A DNA stretch of 64,000 nt from Clusia tigrina (GCA_920105625.2 OV050030.1:408533034-408597033), one strand, 5' to 3'; positions 1 through 10,100 are shown, numbered from the stretch's first letter. Notes: generated by a model not told the origin, from the letters alone. Made by a program: numbers and translations.

Positions 1-863
1 ACTCGAATCGCTGAAAAACGTAGTACTATCACATCATCTCCAATTAAAATACATGTTCTTGTATATGGGTCTACATTCGTAACTTACAAATACCAACATC
101 CTGCAGATATCCACTGATACATAGAGGGTGGATCTGGTGTACTGAAACCATAACAATAATAAACTAGTAAAAATGGCTGAAGTGGGGCTCAACCAACTTT
201 GAAATGTTCGTTACCACTACATAATTGATCAAACCAGGCTCATACAAATAAAGTGGGCGGGATAGTTCAACCATTGTTATATTGGATCTTACAATAAACG
301 TTCTCGGTAAGATATTGGATTCTATGATATTGGAGTCGTATAATCCATTAAAGTGTTTCATACTGATGCATCCTATGTGTAGTTGGGAGTGGTGGCTGAA
401 ATATTAAGCCCACTATTATCACCAAGATCAATGATCTGGTATTATTCATAATCTACTTTTGTGCCATTACATAAATTATTTAATAAAATAGAGCATAACA
501 ACAAGCCGTTATAATGCCTTTATAACATATTTCTTCCATGAAAAAGTACATGAAAAATTCGATCATACCTTCCCAAAACTAACAACAAGGCAGGCCCAAT
601 CATGAAGTGGTTACATTATCTTTCTCTTGCAACTTTGATCGGGTAAACAATTTATAAGTACAATTTGGCATAAATAAAATAGCACAACAATTACTTTTTC
701 TATTCCGTGTTGGCGATGTTTTAATAGTTCCACGCTAATTAACGACTCATTAGATTCTAAAATTTGGCAAAAGCCAATCTAGTTACGAGTACTTTTACGC
801 AACACCTCCTTTATTTGAGTTCAGTGTATTCAGGAGTTTCAAGTGACTGACTGCAATTGAGTA
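1..863. other. Intergenic, no gene recognised
   Basis: AT-rich sequence upstream of the first DUF1091 gene. I see no ORF with recognisable domains. A short ATG-led hydrophobic stretch near 603-650 resembles a signal-peptide start but stops after 14 codons, so it is not called. The promoter of the downstream gene should lie at the right edge, but I see no convincing TATA box. Confidence 0.5.
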
Positions 864-2043
864 ATGGCGCAGCTCAATTCCGAATTCAACTATTTCATAA
901 TAATAATATCTATAATTATTGTTTTTATTTTGCATTGCAATTACGGAAACGCACAAGTGGGTGAAGATGTGTGTTTTATGCAATTTTGTCAATTTAATTA
1001 TTTAAGTGAATGTGTGACGGTGACATTACTCGTGCATTGGTGGCATCAACTTTTAATTGTTATTGAGGGTGAACGACCTCACTTTGTGTTCAACTTTTCG
1101 GCGGGACTTACTACGGAATTGGAACTGTTCCATATGTAAAAGCTGTGTTAAAATAAAGGATACAACTTGAAGTAGAATCTAAACCTAAGTTGGGGTTGGC
1201 AATATAACATCAGAATTATTTATTATATTATATTTTTATATCCACTCTGAAAATGAAAATTCTGTAAACCGTGATCGATGATCCTGTGATTGATCATCTT
1301 TATTTGAGCTTTGATATATAAACAAATGCTGTGCCAATAGTATGAATACTAATTTTGGTGCTCAACTTACCTCGTAGGCTTCGAAATCTTTGCAACTTGC
1401 TGCACTCTTTCAATATCAAACTGTCTCATCCTTTCTTCATTGTTTTTTTGCTTTTCCCCTTTTATAGCGCCATGGTGTGCAGGTGATCCTGCTGAAAATA
1501 AAATGTGAAAGCCACAGCAGAAAGCTGAAAACGCTGGAATGCAAGACTGGTACTAAACAAAACTATTCCACTGTTACCTCAGTGGTCGAGTTTAGTGAGG
1601 ATATGAGCAAAATAGAATCGGTATTCAGATTGGTTATACTCCAACCGAATCAGCGTAAAATGAATTTGTTCACTTTGAAATTGGATTTCTGCAAACTTCT
1701 CACACAGGATGTGAGACGCACGGTAGTACGAGCGTTCTTCAACCGTATATGGGAAACTGGAATGCAGCTCCCCAAATTGTGTCCTTTCAAAAAAGTGAGT
1801 CATTTGACTGTCATTTGCTGTTAACTGGTCAATACCGTGTTGTATTGCATATTCTAGAATGTTCCATTAATCTGCAAAGATTTCTATCTGGACGCTGCGG
1901 TTATACCACCCATTTGGCCGGAGTTTAACTTCACCGCCATCATACACTCGTTTAGTGGCAATGAGAAAATAATGTCTGTAACGGCAGATGGGCTTGTGTG
2001 CAAATCCCAAAAGGAATGTGCGAAATATTTGAAGAACAACTAA
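864..2043 (+). CDS. DUF1091 secreted protein, three exons (paralogue 1)
   Basis: Small secreted protein of the insect DUF1091 family, which includes CheB-like members related to MD-2 lipid-recognition folds. The specific ligand or role is unknown. I read exons 864-956, 1468-1794 and 1858-2043, with GT donors at 957 and 1795 and AG acceptors ending at 1467 and 1857. All introns are phase 0, giving about 201 residues. Exon 1 encodes an isoleucine-rich signal peptide (about residues 1-30). Exon 2 carries the family core with LDFCKLL and ends in LCPFKK. Exon 3 begins NVPLICKDFYLD and ends after two cysteines (VCKSQKEC). An alternative exon-2 acceptor at 1482 is in frame, but 1468 aligns residue for residue with paralogue 2 at 12534-13383. 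Exon structure is certain only by homology between the two copies; no transcript was seen. Confidence 0.82.
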
Positions 2044-2214
2044 AGGGAGGCAGAATTAGCTCAACTACTACCAGAGAAGTCTCAGAAATAGAGCAGTAAT
2101 TTTTTTATGTTTTCTACGAAAAACTTATCAAAGAATTGGAAGCGGTTTTGTAAGTTTGCTTCAAATTTGTTGAAAGCTGAGGAATATTGCATGTAAATAT
2201 TGTATTGGAGTTAA

Positions 2215-2220
2215 AATAAA
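2215..2220 (+). terminator. Probable poly(A) signal of DUF1091 paralogue 1
   Basis: An AATAAA hexamer lies 172 nt after the stop codon at 2043, in an AT-rich setting and followed by T-rich sequence. It is the first canonical signal after the gene. Confidence 0.55.
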
Positions 2221-3044
2221 ATCTATTAAATAAGCAAATTTATTGTGGAATATAGTGAACAGAATATATAACAACATTCTCGAACACTTCCCAGATATAT
2301 CATAGATCTGCAAAAAGGATTCTATAAAGATTTTGTAAAGCTTTCTTAAATTTTATTGAGATTTCTTGTGTGCACAAAAAGAAAACAAATTTAGAGTGGT
2401 TCTAAGAACTCCTTTGCAATGATATGAATGTTTTGAGCAAATCAGTGCATGTGAGGTTGGAAGGTAACAAACAAACTGCGTTCGGGATCCATATACTTCT
2501 TAGAAAATAGCAAATGGAGAAGCAGAAAGGAATTCCACAAAAATTGTGGCAGACTTATTAAAAGCACTCTCATATTATTGCGCATTTGTTTTCGTTTCCA
2601 ATGACATGGCACTAAAATCGATCAACGATTTGGACCAATTTATTAATTATGCTCAATTGATATTTTTTTTATATATTTAATGAGCTTGAAAGTAAGTAAT
2701 TATTTTTAATACATTTAATTACTCTCTGATAATAAATGGTTTCCTATGAAATCAATTTAAATAATATGGCCGGAAAAGAATAGTTCCTATTTTTCTGTGA
2801 TTCGCTTCAAGACTTTCAAGTGATCATCAACAGTTGAAATATGGTCAGCAGGATGACAACTCTATAAAGATAAATTATTTAATAATATTATTTATTATTT
2901 TAGTTACTTACGGACACACAATAACTGAAGTAAGTATCACTAATTTCTAGAAGTTCGAATTTTGACCAATTCTTTATTAGGTCTGTTTGTGGTAACTAGT
3001 TCGGCAGGCCTCTCTAGTGTCTTAAAATTCATTACGAATAAGTA
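2221..3044. other. Intergenic, nothing recognised
   Basis: AT-rich DNA between the 3' end of the first DUF1091 gene and the transposon stack. No ORF or motif could be assigned. Confidence 0.45.
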
Positions 3045-3093
3045 TAACTGCACTTAGTTCAATATTTCTTGCGCAGAACAACTCACTCAGACC
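3045..3093 (-). mobile_element. 3' end of old LINE B, cut off by LINE A insertion
   Basis: Read on the minus strand this continues the 3' UTR of LINE B (8650-10100) across the LINE A insertion. The segment GGTGGTCTGAGTGAGTTG matches the plus-strand fragment at 37400-37440 (agtggtttgaatgagttgg). In both places this piece follows the same GGTATCACAATGG-like block. The exact left edge is uncertain. Confidence 0.65.
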
Positions 3094-3107
3094 ACCATGA
3101 GTCCATT
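3094..3107. repeat. Target-site duplication of LINE A, left copy
   Basis: ACCATGAGTCCATT is repeated exactly at 8636-8649. The two copies flank LINE A at its 3' (left) and 5' (right) ends, which fixes the element boundaries. Confidence 0.9.
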
Positions 3108-3178
3108 ATTATTATTATTATTGACAGGCTAAAAGAACACCGCGACCTAAAAGATCTATTGTGCAGCCTCGTACCCAA

Positions 3179-6100
3179 CTAAAACAGTCCTAGACTGTTT
3201 ATAAATCTCGTAACTGCTGTGGGCTTAATTTTAACTAGGTGATTTGGAGATATGAACCCACTGCCTAGGTACTTATGTCTGCGTCTTGCCACCGCTGGGC
3301 AAGTGCACAGAATGTGTTCTGCCGTTTCCTGCTTCTCTTGACAGAGTCGACAAGAGTCGTCTTCTACCACGCCTATTTTCTTTAGGTGGTAATTTAGTTT
3401 ACAGTGTCCTGTTAAAAGTTCAGTGTATAGTTTGATGTCATTTCTGCTGAGGTTTAAAGAAGCATCTACCCTTATGTGTTCAGGATCAATGAGTAGTCTC
3501 GACTGCCGCATGCCTTTTTGGGCTCTCCAGTAGTTTAGCAGACTTCGTTTTTCCTGTTCGCACAACAAGTTATTTGTGAAGCTACTGTTTACCCCACAGA
3601 AGGGTTCTGGGCCTATAAAGGCAGTGTCTGCACCCTTTTTTGCTAAAGAATCTGCCATTTCGTTGCCCTCATGTCCCTCGTGTCCCGGTACCCACATTAG
3701 CGTAACAGAGTTTCTCGCTGCTAGGGTATTGAGAAGTTTACAGCATTCCCAGACCAGCTTTGATTGGAATGAGAAGTTTATTAATGATTTTAGAGCTGCC
3801 TGGCTATCTGAGAGTATGCATATTTTGGTGTTGCGTGTACCCCTGCGTAGACATTCTCTAGCACATAACTCTAAAGCGTGGACCTCCGCCTGAAAAATGG
3901 AAGCTGTTTTTCCCATTGCAATTGCTTTTTGGAAATTTGGCCCTACAATTCCAGCTCCTGCACTGCCATCTTCCATTTTGGACCCATCTGTATACCACAA
4001 CTGAGAGTCCTGTTTTATTGTTATTTCCTTGTTTCTCCAAGCTGAACGGTCACTGATGACCACTTTGAATTGCTTTGAGAAGTCTAGTTTTCTGTCCATT
4101 TTGTCGAAGACCATGAGGCACGGAGAATTCCAGACAGTGTCCAGAATCTTTGCGTGCCCCGAAAGGTTGCCTTCTTTAAGATGGGCTAGATTAGGTAGCC
4201 TTAGGGCCGCGCTGGCCGCCATCCTTTTAACTACAAGGTGTAGAGGAGTCAGTCCAGTGATCACTCCCAAAGCTAGTGTGGGGCACGTTCTCATTGCTCC
4301 CGTCACACTCAAACAGGCTATACGGTGAATCTTGTTAAGAGTCCTCTGAGCTCCTGTTTGGTTGACTTTTGGCCACCATACCAACGACGCATAAGTAATC
4401 ATTGGTACTATTATTGTTTTATATGACCACGCCATCATTTTTGGCCGTAGTCCCCATGTTTTACCGTACAACCTCTGGCAAGCATAGGTTGCTCTTAAGG
4501 CTTTACTAGTTATGTATGATAAGTGGTTTTTCCAAGTTAGAGTTTTGTCCAGGATTACTCCCAGATATTTCATTTCATTGGACATTGTTAAGTTTGTGGT
4601 CCCTAACCTTAAAGTCCCCAGATTCAGTTTCCTTCTTTTGGTGAAGGGTACCACGTTTGTTTTATTCGGATTTATCGATAGTCCTTTCTCCTGACACCAG
4701 TTTTGAGTGATATCAAGAGCTAGTTGCATGCGATCTGTTATGGTAGAGTCAAACTTGCCTCTGACCATAATTACCAAATCATCCGCAAAGCCCTGAATTT
4801 CGTATCCGAGGTCATTGAGAGTTTGTAAGAGCTCGTCGATAACCAATAACCATAGGAGTGGCGATAGGACGCCCCCCTGGGGACATCCTTTGGTTGACCT
4901 GACAATTTGCTTTGCTGTCCCTGTTTCAAAGATTGTCGTTCTGTTTTTCAGCATGTTGAGAACCCATGTTATGATCAGTCTTTGTATACCTTTCCTGTTC
5001 ATCCCCTCCTCAATTGATCTGAAAGTAGCATTGTCAAAAGCCCCCGTAATGTCAACCGATGTACAGAGAGCTATTTCTTTACCCTCAAACGCCTTTTCAA
5101 TTTTGCTTGTTAAGCTATGTATGGCTGTCTCAGTCGATTTGCCTGATTGGTAAGCGTATTGTTCAATATGAAGAGGAGAATCTTTAAGATAAGTTTCCCT
5201 GATATATTGGTCCAGAATTTTTTCCATAACTTTTAGCAGGAATGACGTCAGGCTAATGGGCCGATAGGCTTTTGGCGTGTGGTCCGCCTTTTTGCCTGCT
5301 TTCGGTATGAAAGCCACCCTAGCCTTCGTCCAAGGTTTAGGCACTATGCCTAGCTCCAGGCTTATCCTGAAAATGTTTGTTAGCACAGGTGCTAATACAT
5401 CAACACCTTGCCGAAGTAGGCACGGTTGTATATTATCGACACCTGGCGATTTGAATGGTCTAAAAGTGGAGATAGCCCATTTGGTTTTATTGACGGTGAA
5501 GATTCTGCGAGCCAGTGAGAGTTCCCTCCGTGTAGGCATCAAGAAACGAGTATTCTCGATGATTTCACTATCCTCTCCGCTAGTGGCACAGCCTGGAAAG
5601 TGAGTGTCCAACAAAAGCTGTCCCGTCTCTTCCAGGCTCTCCGTAAAATTTCCGTCAGGCTTCTTGAGTGTAGAAAGCCCGTTTGAGTGATCTTTATTGA
5701 GTGACTTCTGGAGTCGGGTAGCTGCTGGGAGGGTTTCAATCTCCTCACAGTACTTTTTCCATGAGTCTCTCTTAGATCTTCTCAACTCATTATTATAGGC
5801 CGTTAAGGCACTTCTATAAGATGCCCAGTCACCATTAGACTTGGCCCTATTAAAGAGTTGACGGGCTTTTTTGCGCAAAACATTTAGCTCCCCGCTCCAC
5901 CAGGGTACGTTCCTAGAACGTTTCTTCACAACTAAATTGCAGCTACTTTCAAAAGCCTTGATTATTATATTATTTAATTTGTTAACTTCAAGATCTAGTT
6001 CCTGAGAGTTACTTATTTTTTCACTAAGGCCCGCAATATTTTGCTCTAAGTAAAAGTTATATATCGACCAGTTGGTCTTCCTAACATTTCTCATTTCGAA

Positions 6101-6826
6101 GGTGCCTCCAATCTCCCCCCCCAGATCAAAGCAAATGTACCTATGGTCCGACAAGGAGACCTCATTAAGCACCCTCCAATTAGAAATGTTATTTGATATG
6201 AATGCGCTAGTTAGAGTGAGATCTAACACCTCCCCCCTTATCGCATTCATAAAGGTAGGCTCGTCACCCCTATTTACCACCACCAGATTATTTGTTGTAA
6301 TAAAATCAAGAAGTGACTCACCTCGCCCGTTCGTGTCCGTGCTTCCCCATACCGTGTGGTGCGCGTTTGCGTCGCAGCACACCACCCACTGTAGACTGCG
6401 AGTGCGACAGTACTCCGTAAGCTGCTGGAGCTCGCGCGATACCGCGTCCTCTGTGTCGCCAGGTAAGTACATGGAGGCCAGGACTACCGTTCTCCTCCCT
6501 TTGGCACTAGGCACTTCTGCCTGTACTGCCACCAGATCGCGTTGTAGAAGCTCTGAAATTGGGAGGAATTTAATATTTTTGTTGATCATGATCGCTGCCC
6601 TCGGTCGGTCAACATTATTATCATAGATCAACTTACATGTTTTTGTCTGCAGACCATTTATGCGCCCATTTGTGGCCCATGGTTCTTGAATGGCTACGAA
6701 GTCCAGACTCTGGTGTTCCACCAAGGCACTGAGCCTGTAAGAGGCTGCTATAGCCCTGTGGAGATTTATTTGGAGACAGTGAAGCTGCTTCCAAGAGTTT
6801 TGCGTTCGTGATGGGGCCTGGGACAT
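3179..6826 (-). CDS. LINE A ORF2: endonuclease, reverse transcriptase, RNase H polyprotein
   Basis: Enzyme for target-primed reverse transcription: it nicks chromosomal DNA, copies the element RNA at the nick and may remove RNA with its RNase H. The protein is 1215 aa. An APE-type endonuclease covers about 15-235, with QEPW (Glu48), DANAHHTVWGS near 152 and SDH at 226-228. The reverse transcriptase covers about 450-770, with VDITGAFD (Asp592), GCPQGGVLSP near 648 and the FADD active site at 680-683. RNase H covers about 940-1070, with Asp947 in YTDGS, Glu981, Asp1007, His1049 and Asp1059. A C-terminal knuckle, C1159-x2-C1162-x8-H1171-x4-C1176, follows. No stop or frameshift interrupts it. The start ATG overlaps the ORF1 stop as TAATG, suggesting coupled termination and reinitiation. 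Confidence 0.95.
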   Translation of the reverse strand: MSQAPSRTQNSWKQLHCLQINLHRAIAASYRLSALVEHQSLDFVAIQEPWATNGRINGLQTKTCKLIYDNNVDRPRAAIMINKNIKFLPISELLQRDLVAVQAEVPSAKGRRTVVLASMYLPGDTEDAVSRELQQLTEYCRTRSLQWVVCCDANAHHTVWGSTDTNGRGESLLDFITTNNLVVVNRGDEPTFMNAIRGEVLDLTLTSAFISNNISNWRVLNEVSLSDHRYICFDLGGEIGGTFEMRNVRKTNWSIYNFYLEQNIAGLSEKISNSQELDLEVNKLNNIIIKAFESSCNLVVKKRSRNVPWWSGELNVLRKKARQLFNRAKSNGDWASYRSALTAYNNELRRSKRDSWKKYCEEIETLPAATRLQKSLNKDHSNGLSTLKKPDGNFTESLEETGQLLLDTHFPGCATSGEDSEIIENTRFLMPTRRELSLARRIFTVNKTKWAISTFRPFKSPGVDNIQPCLLRQGVDVLAPVLTNIFRISLELGIVPKPWTKARVAFIPKAGKKADHTPKAYRPISLTSFLLKVMEKILDQYIRETYLKDSPLHIEQYAYQSGKSTETAIHSLTSKIEKAFEGKEIALCTSVDITGAFDNATFRSIEEGMNRKGIQRLIITWVLNMLKNRTTIFETGTAKQIVRSTKGCPQGGVLSPLLWLLVIDELLQTLNDLGYEIQGFADDLVIMVRGKFDSTITDRMQLALDITQNWCQEKGLSINPNKTNVVPFTKRRKLNLGTLRLGTTNLTMSNEMKYLGVILDKTLTWKNHLSYITSKALRATYACQRLYGKTWGLRPKMMAWSYKTIIVPMITYASLVWWPKVNQTGAQRTLNKIHRIACLSVTGAMRTCPTLALGVITGLTPLHLVVKRMAASAALRLPNLAHLKEGNLSGHAKILDTVWNSPCLMVFDKMDRKLDFSKQFKVVISDRSAWRNKEITIKQDSQLWYTDGSKMEDGSAGAGIVGPNFQKAIAMGKTASIFQAEVHALELCARECLRRGTRNTKICILSDSQAALKSLINFSFQSKLVWECCKLLNTLAARNSVTLMWVPGHEGHEGNEMADSLAKKGADTAFIGPEPFCGVNSSFTNNLLCEQEKRSLLNYWRAQKGMRQSRLLIDPEHIRVDASLNLSRNDIKLYTELLTGHCKLNYHLKKIGVVEDDSCRLCQEKQETAEHILCTCPAVARRRHKYLGSGFISPNHLVKIKPTAVTRFINSLGLF

Positions 6827-8337
6827 TATTTCCCAGACCGATCCTTGCGGATCTTACCACCCTTTGTGCTCCGCAAAGTTTCCGCAGCCTCCGGGTCTTT
6901 TCTCTCCCATTTCCTGAGCCTACCAGAGAGAGCAGATGGTCCTGGACGTTGGGCACGTGTGTTGCCTCTCTCCGCTCTCGGTACTGGCTTTGTGAAAATG
7001 GGCCCCGTTTTCGGCTTCTGGCTACTCTGCTTTGCCCGCGCTGCAACAGATGTTGTTGGTTGCTCTTCAACACCAACAGCAGATTTTGCCCTGTTCCCCT
7101 TCAGTCTAGGTCGGAGCTGGGCACTGCCAAAGCCATAGTAGACCTTGTTACCCAGTGTGTCAACCCTTTCAGACGAGATGGGGTCCAGAGCAATTGCCAG
7201 CTCGACCTGGTCACCTTTTTGTAGGCGATGGAGCACCCGCCACTCGCTGACACTAATGCCCGAATTCTGCGACTCCACTTGCCCCAGAATTCGGTCATTT
7301 TGCCAAGATACCGAGCCGGGAAAGTAGCCAACGAAGATCTTGGCCTTTGGCACTTTTGCCTCGTCCACCACCTTCAACTCAGCCCCCTCCCATGGCTTCA
7401 TGGCTGGTATCCATTCTTCAGCCCAGGCTACGGTTTCGTCGTCCAGACAGTTGATCGTCAACCATCCAGGCTTGAAACTACAGCCTGCAAAGTGTGGCTT
7501 CACTGGGCCCCCACGAGTCTCGAACATCTTGTCGAGAATGCACCGTTGTACCTTCCCAATTTCTTCAGTGGACCATATGCCCTCCGGGAAATTGCTAGGT
7601 ATAACCCCTATCTTTTTGGAGCAGACTGTCTCCGCTAGAGTAGGCTTTGAGCAGGGGACCCCCAAGGAGGCTCCCTGCACGCCATGTCTTTCAGAGACAC
7701 TCGCCACCCTCTTACTGGGACCAGGTTCGCCCCCAAGTAAGGTCTCCGCCTCCTTCATCTCACCACACACCGGCGGGTCCGCTGGGGGCACTATTGACAT
7801 TTTATCAATGTTTTTGTTGCCCTCTTGTGCAAACCGCTTTGTCGGCCTGGAGTTCGATGTCGGCGTGGAGCCATCTGAACGGGATCTTTTAGGGGTCCAT
7901 CGCGCAGACACGTTCGCTGGATTTGCCGCCAAGGACCGAGCTGTTTCCAGCGATATGCCCCTGGCAAGCAAAGCCTTAAAACGTTTACGTCCAGCTCCGG
8001 ACAGCTTCACCCTAAGTTTTGGAATCTTCTCTGGAGCAGGTTCAAGAAGATTTCTCTCCTGTTCCGAGGAGATAGACACCCCAGCCGATTCCTGGCTAAG
8101 TGGGATGTCCATCTCCTCCGGCCTGTCGGTTAAGGGACCGGGTGCCCCCCCCAACAGGTCGTGCTCCATGCTTTCATTGTCGATGGGACCAGATGCCCCC
8201 TCGGCCAATGATGGCTGTTGGCTCATTGTAGCCACAATATGCACATTTGAAGGTGTGCAGTCCATTTTTTTTTTTTCATATAGGCTTAAGTTTTCCATAT
8301 ATTTTTTTTTTTTAGTTTTCTTTTGCGTTTTGGTCAC
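6826..8337 (-). CDS. LINE A ORF1: gag-like protein with DUF4780-like domain
   Basis: Nucleic-acid-associated ORF1 protein of the retrotransposon, 503 aa, expected to package element RNA. The N-terminus is basic (lysine runs at 5-12 and 22-24, encoded by A-tracts). Residues 25-240 are low in order and rich in S, P, G and E. Residues about 250-412 resemble DUF4780, a domain known from insect LINE gag-like proteins: WEGAELKVVDEAKVP, then FVGYFPG, QNSGISVSEWRVLHR and a YYGFGSAQLR ending. The last 90 residues are basic. I see no CCHC zinc knuckles. The start could instead be Met25 or Met38, because the first 24 codons include A-tract-encoded lysines. The stop TAA shares its last base with the ORF2 ATG. 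Confidence 0.85.
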   Translation of the reverse strand: MTKTQKKTKKKKYMENLSLYEKKKMDCTPSNVHIVATMSQQPSLAEGASGPIDNESMEHDLLGGAPGPLTDRPEEMDIPLSQESAGVSISSEQERNLLEPAPEKIPKLRVKLSGAGRKRFKALLARGISLETARSLAANPANVSARWTPKRSRSDGSTPTSNSRPTKRFAQEGNKNIDKMSIVPPADPPVCGEMKEAETLLGGEPGPSKRVASVSERHGVQGASLGVPCSKPTLAETVCSKKIGVIPSNFPEGIWSTEEIGKVQRCILDKMFETRGGPVKPHFAGCSFKPGWLTINCLDDETVAWAEEWIPAMKPWEGAELKVVDEAKVPKAKIFVGYFPGSVSWQNDRILGQVESQNSGISVSEWRVLHRLQKGDQVELAIALDPISSERVDTLGNKVYYGFGSAQLRPRLKGNRAKSAVGVEEQPTTSVAARAKQSSQKPKTGPIFTKPVPRAERGNTRAQRPGPSALSGRLRKWERKDPEAAETLRSTKGGKIRKDRSGK

Positions 8338-8635
8338 CCACGGGCGCCCCCGTGGTAAGGCTAATTAAAACCGTAGGTTCGCCGGACCTCGTACGGAGTT
8401 CGCTATTAAGCTTGACTCTACCCCGTCAAGCAAGCTCACTGGCATAGCTGTTCCACCGTGAATTTAGGGTGTTTTTTTTTTTTTTTATGGGCCAATATGT
8501 CTGGTGAACCCTGCCCCAGGGAGTTTTCTCTCTCCCCCGCCCGGCAATCGGCGACCCAAGTCCAGCAGAGACATGACCGTACTGAAAGTGGGCCATTGGT
8601 CTGTAAAGTAATTGCCGCACTTCCCCGAAGGGCTG
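8338..8635 (-). other. LINE A 5' UTR
   Basis: About 298 bp between the 5' TSD and the ORF1 start. It should contain the internal promoter, as in other LINEs that lack an upstream promoter. It includes a homopolymer A run (T run on the + strand around 8471-8486). A short GC-rich inverted pair (cacgggcgcccccgtgg, + strand, about 8338-8354) lies next to the ORF1 start. Confidence 0.7.
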
Positions 8636-8649
8636 ACCATGAGTCCATT
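8636..8649. repeat. Target-site duplication of LINE A, right copy
   Basis: Exact match to 3094-3107. The DNA on its right is the 3' UTR of LINE B, continued at 3045-3093. Confidence 0.9.
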
Positions 8650-9397
8650 GTGATACCACCGCGTAACAACGCACTTCTGATTTACTCCTCAAACCATTTC
8701 GAAGCCCTAATAAAACGCAGTATTTGTTTGACCTTCGCGGCGGACACTTCTGTAAGAGATTTAAAAGCATATTTGCCTCAAGAGCCCGCTCTGCTTCTAG
8801 CCAAAGCAGGGGAGCTACAGAAGAGATGTTCCAAAGCCTCCTCCCCCTCCTCCTCATACCCACAGCTTCTGCAGTATTCATGAGAAAATACTCCCAGCCT
8901 GAGAGCATGCCTGCTGAACAGCCAGTGACCAGTTACACAAGCCACGACCTTAGAGATATCTTCTCTCGCCAGGGTCTCTAGATTTTCTCCTATCAAGCTC
9001 CGGCCACATTAGCCTAGTGTGCCCAAGGCACATTGGCCTCACGCAGGACTCTATCCTTCAGCATCAGTTTACAGGAGACAATTGGTATTCCAACCTCGCA
9101 TCTGTCCGTGCATAAAAGAAGGTTGGTGCCTCGAGTATATTATTTATAATATTCTTTGGACGGCTACCTCCTTTATGGCTAGGACCTTGCTCGATAAACA
9201 CTGCAGTGTTCGGGGAGACGGAACGAAAGCGCCAGTCCCAGTTCTTTTGAGAAAACTACAAAGCAGACTCTATCGTCAAGTTTGGATCCGTCGGTGTATA
9301 AATTCAGTTCCCCCCTTCCCCATGGCATGAGTGTTTGCCACTCTCTTCTAGACGGAATATGTGTCTGGAATAACCTATCAAAGTTGAGATTAGATAT
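8650..9397 (-). mobile_element. Decayed LINE B, ORF2 C-terminal part and RNase H
   Basis: Minus-strand remains of an older LINE that hosts the two LINE A insertions. Around 8780-8990 it encodes a C-terminal region with TGHWLFSRHALRLG, then CRSC and HLFCSSPALARSR, the usual Cys/His motif of LINE ORF2 ends. Around 9180-9424 it encodes an RNase H start with LYTDGSKLDDRV. Frames are broken by shifts and stops, so it is inactive. The 3' UTR block next to the TSD (GGTATCACAATGG read on the minus strand) is shared with the fragment at 37190-37440. Confidence 0.85.
9385..9397. repeat. Target-site duplication of truncated LINE A copy, left
   Basis: TGAGATTAGATAT is repeated exactly at 9924-9936. It flanks the 526-bp LINE A fragment and lies within LINE B. 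Confidence 0.9.
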
Positions 9398-9923
9398 TAT
9401 TATTAACAAGCTAAAGAACACCACGACCTAAAAGATCTATTGTGCAGCCTCGTACCCAACTAAAATAGTCCTAGACTGTTTATAAATCTCGTAACTGCTG
9501 TGGGCTTAATTTTAACTAGGTGATTTGGAAATATGAAACCACTGCCTAGGTAATTATGTCTGCGTCTTGCCACCGCTGGGCAAGTGCATAGAATATGTTC
9601 TGTCGTTTCCTGCTCCTCTTGACAGAGTCGACAGGAATCGTCTTCTACCACGCCTATTTTTTTCAGATGGTAATTTAGTCTACAGTGTCCTATTAAAAGT
9701 TCAGTATAGAGTTTGATGTTATTTCTGCTGAGGTTTAAAGAAGCATCTACCCTGATGTGTTCAGGATCAATGAGTAGTCTCGGCTGCCGCATGCCTTTTT
9801 GGGCTCTCCAGTAGTTTAGCAGACCTCGTTTTTCCTGTTCGCACAAAAAGTTATTTGTGAAGCTACTGTGTACTCCACAGAAGGTTTCTGGACCTATAAA
9901 GGCAGTGTCTGCACCCCTTTTTG
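9398..9923 (-). mobile_element. 5'-truncated second copy of LINE A
   Basis: A 526-bp copy of the LINE A 3' end on the minus strand, bounded by a 13-bp TSD. It encodes about the last 151 residues of ORF2 (from GADTAFIGPE to the terminal INSLGLF), in one open frame. About 12 residues differ from the full-length copy at 3108-8635. The 3' end has a short TAA-type tail (9398-9407). The truncation at the RNase H end is the usual product of incomplete target-primed reverse transcription. It lacks endonuclease and polymerase and cannot move by itself. Confidence 0.93.
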
Positions 9924-9936
9924 TGAGATTAGATAT
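9924..9936. repeat. Target-site duplication of truncated LINE A copy, right
   Basis: Exact match to 9385-9397. LINE B sequence resumes immediately to the right. Confidence 0.9.
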
Positions 9937-10100
9937 AGAATGGTCAATGTGTTGGATAAAACTTCTCCAGGTATGCACGTTAGTCGAGTGACCAATCTGC
10001 CGATCATGTCATAACGCCGCACATTGCAGCCTCAGCGCTGTTGCGGAGGCCACTTGTTTCTCTACCAGCGTCCTCATAAAGGACCAACAATTACAGTTTA
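9937..10100 (-). mobile_element. Decayed LINE B, segment upstream of RNase H
   Basis: Joined across the truncated LINE A copy this continues the LINE B reading: the minus strand encodes KQVASATALRLQC, then HTWRSFIQHIDH. This is the linker between reverse transcriptase and RNase H in related insect LINEs. No recognisable LINE sequence extends beyond about 10100, so LINE B is itself 5'-truncated or decayed. Confidence 0.65.

Larger units (their letters stand above)
3108..8635 (-). mobile_element. Full-length two-ORF non-LTR retrotransposon (LINE A, I/Loa-like)
   Basis: A 5.53-kb element on the minus strand, bounded by a perfect 14-bp TSD. Order in its own sense: 5' UTR (8635-8338), ORF1 with a DUF4780-like domain (8337-6826), ORF2 with endonuclease, reverse transcriptase and RNase H (6826-3179), short 3' UTR, and a tail of TAA repeats (3108-3121). 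RNase H plus a TAA tail is typical of the I/Loa group, so clade assignment is from known family traits. Both ORFs are open and the key catalytic residues are present, so this copy looks young and possibly autonomous. It is inserted in the 3' UTR of an older LINE B in the same orientation. Confidence 0.95.

Noticed and set aside
7340..8368. 342-codon plus frame opposite LINE A ORF1
   Set aside because: Antisense shadow of the ORF1 gag-like gene; no domain of its own.
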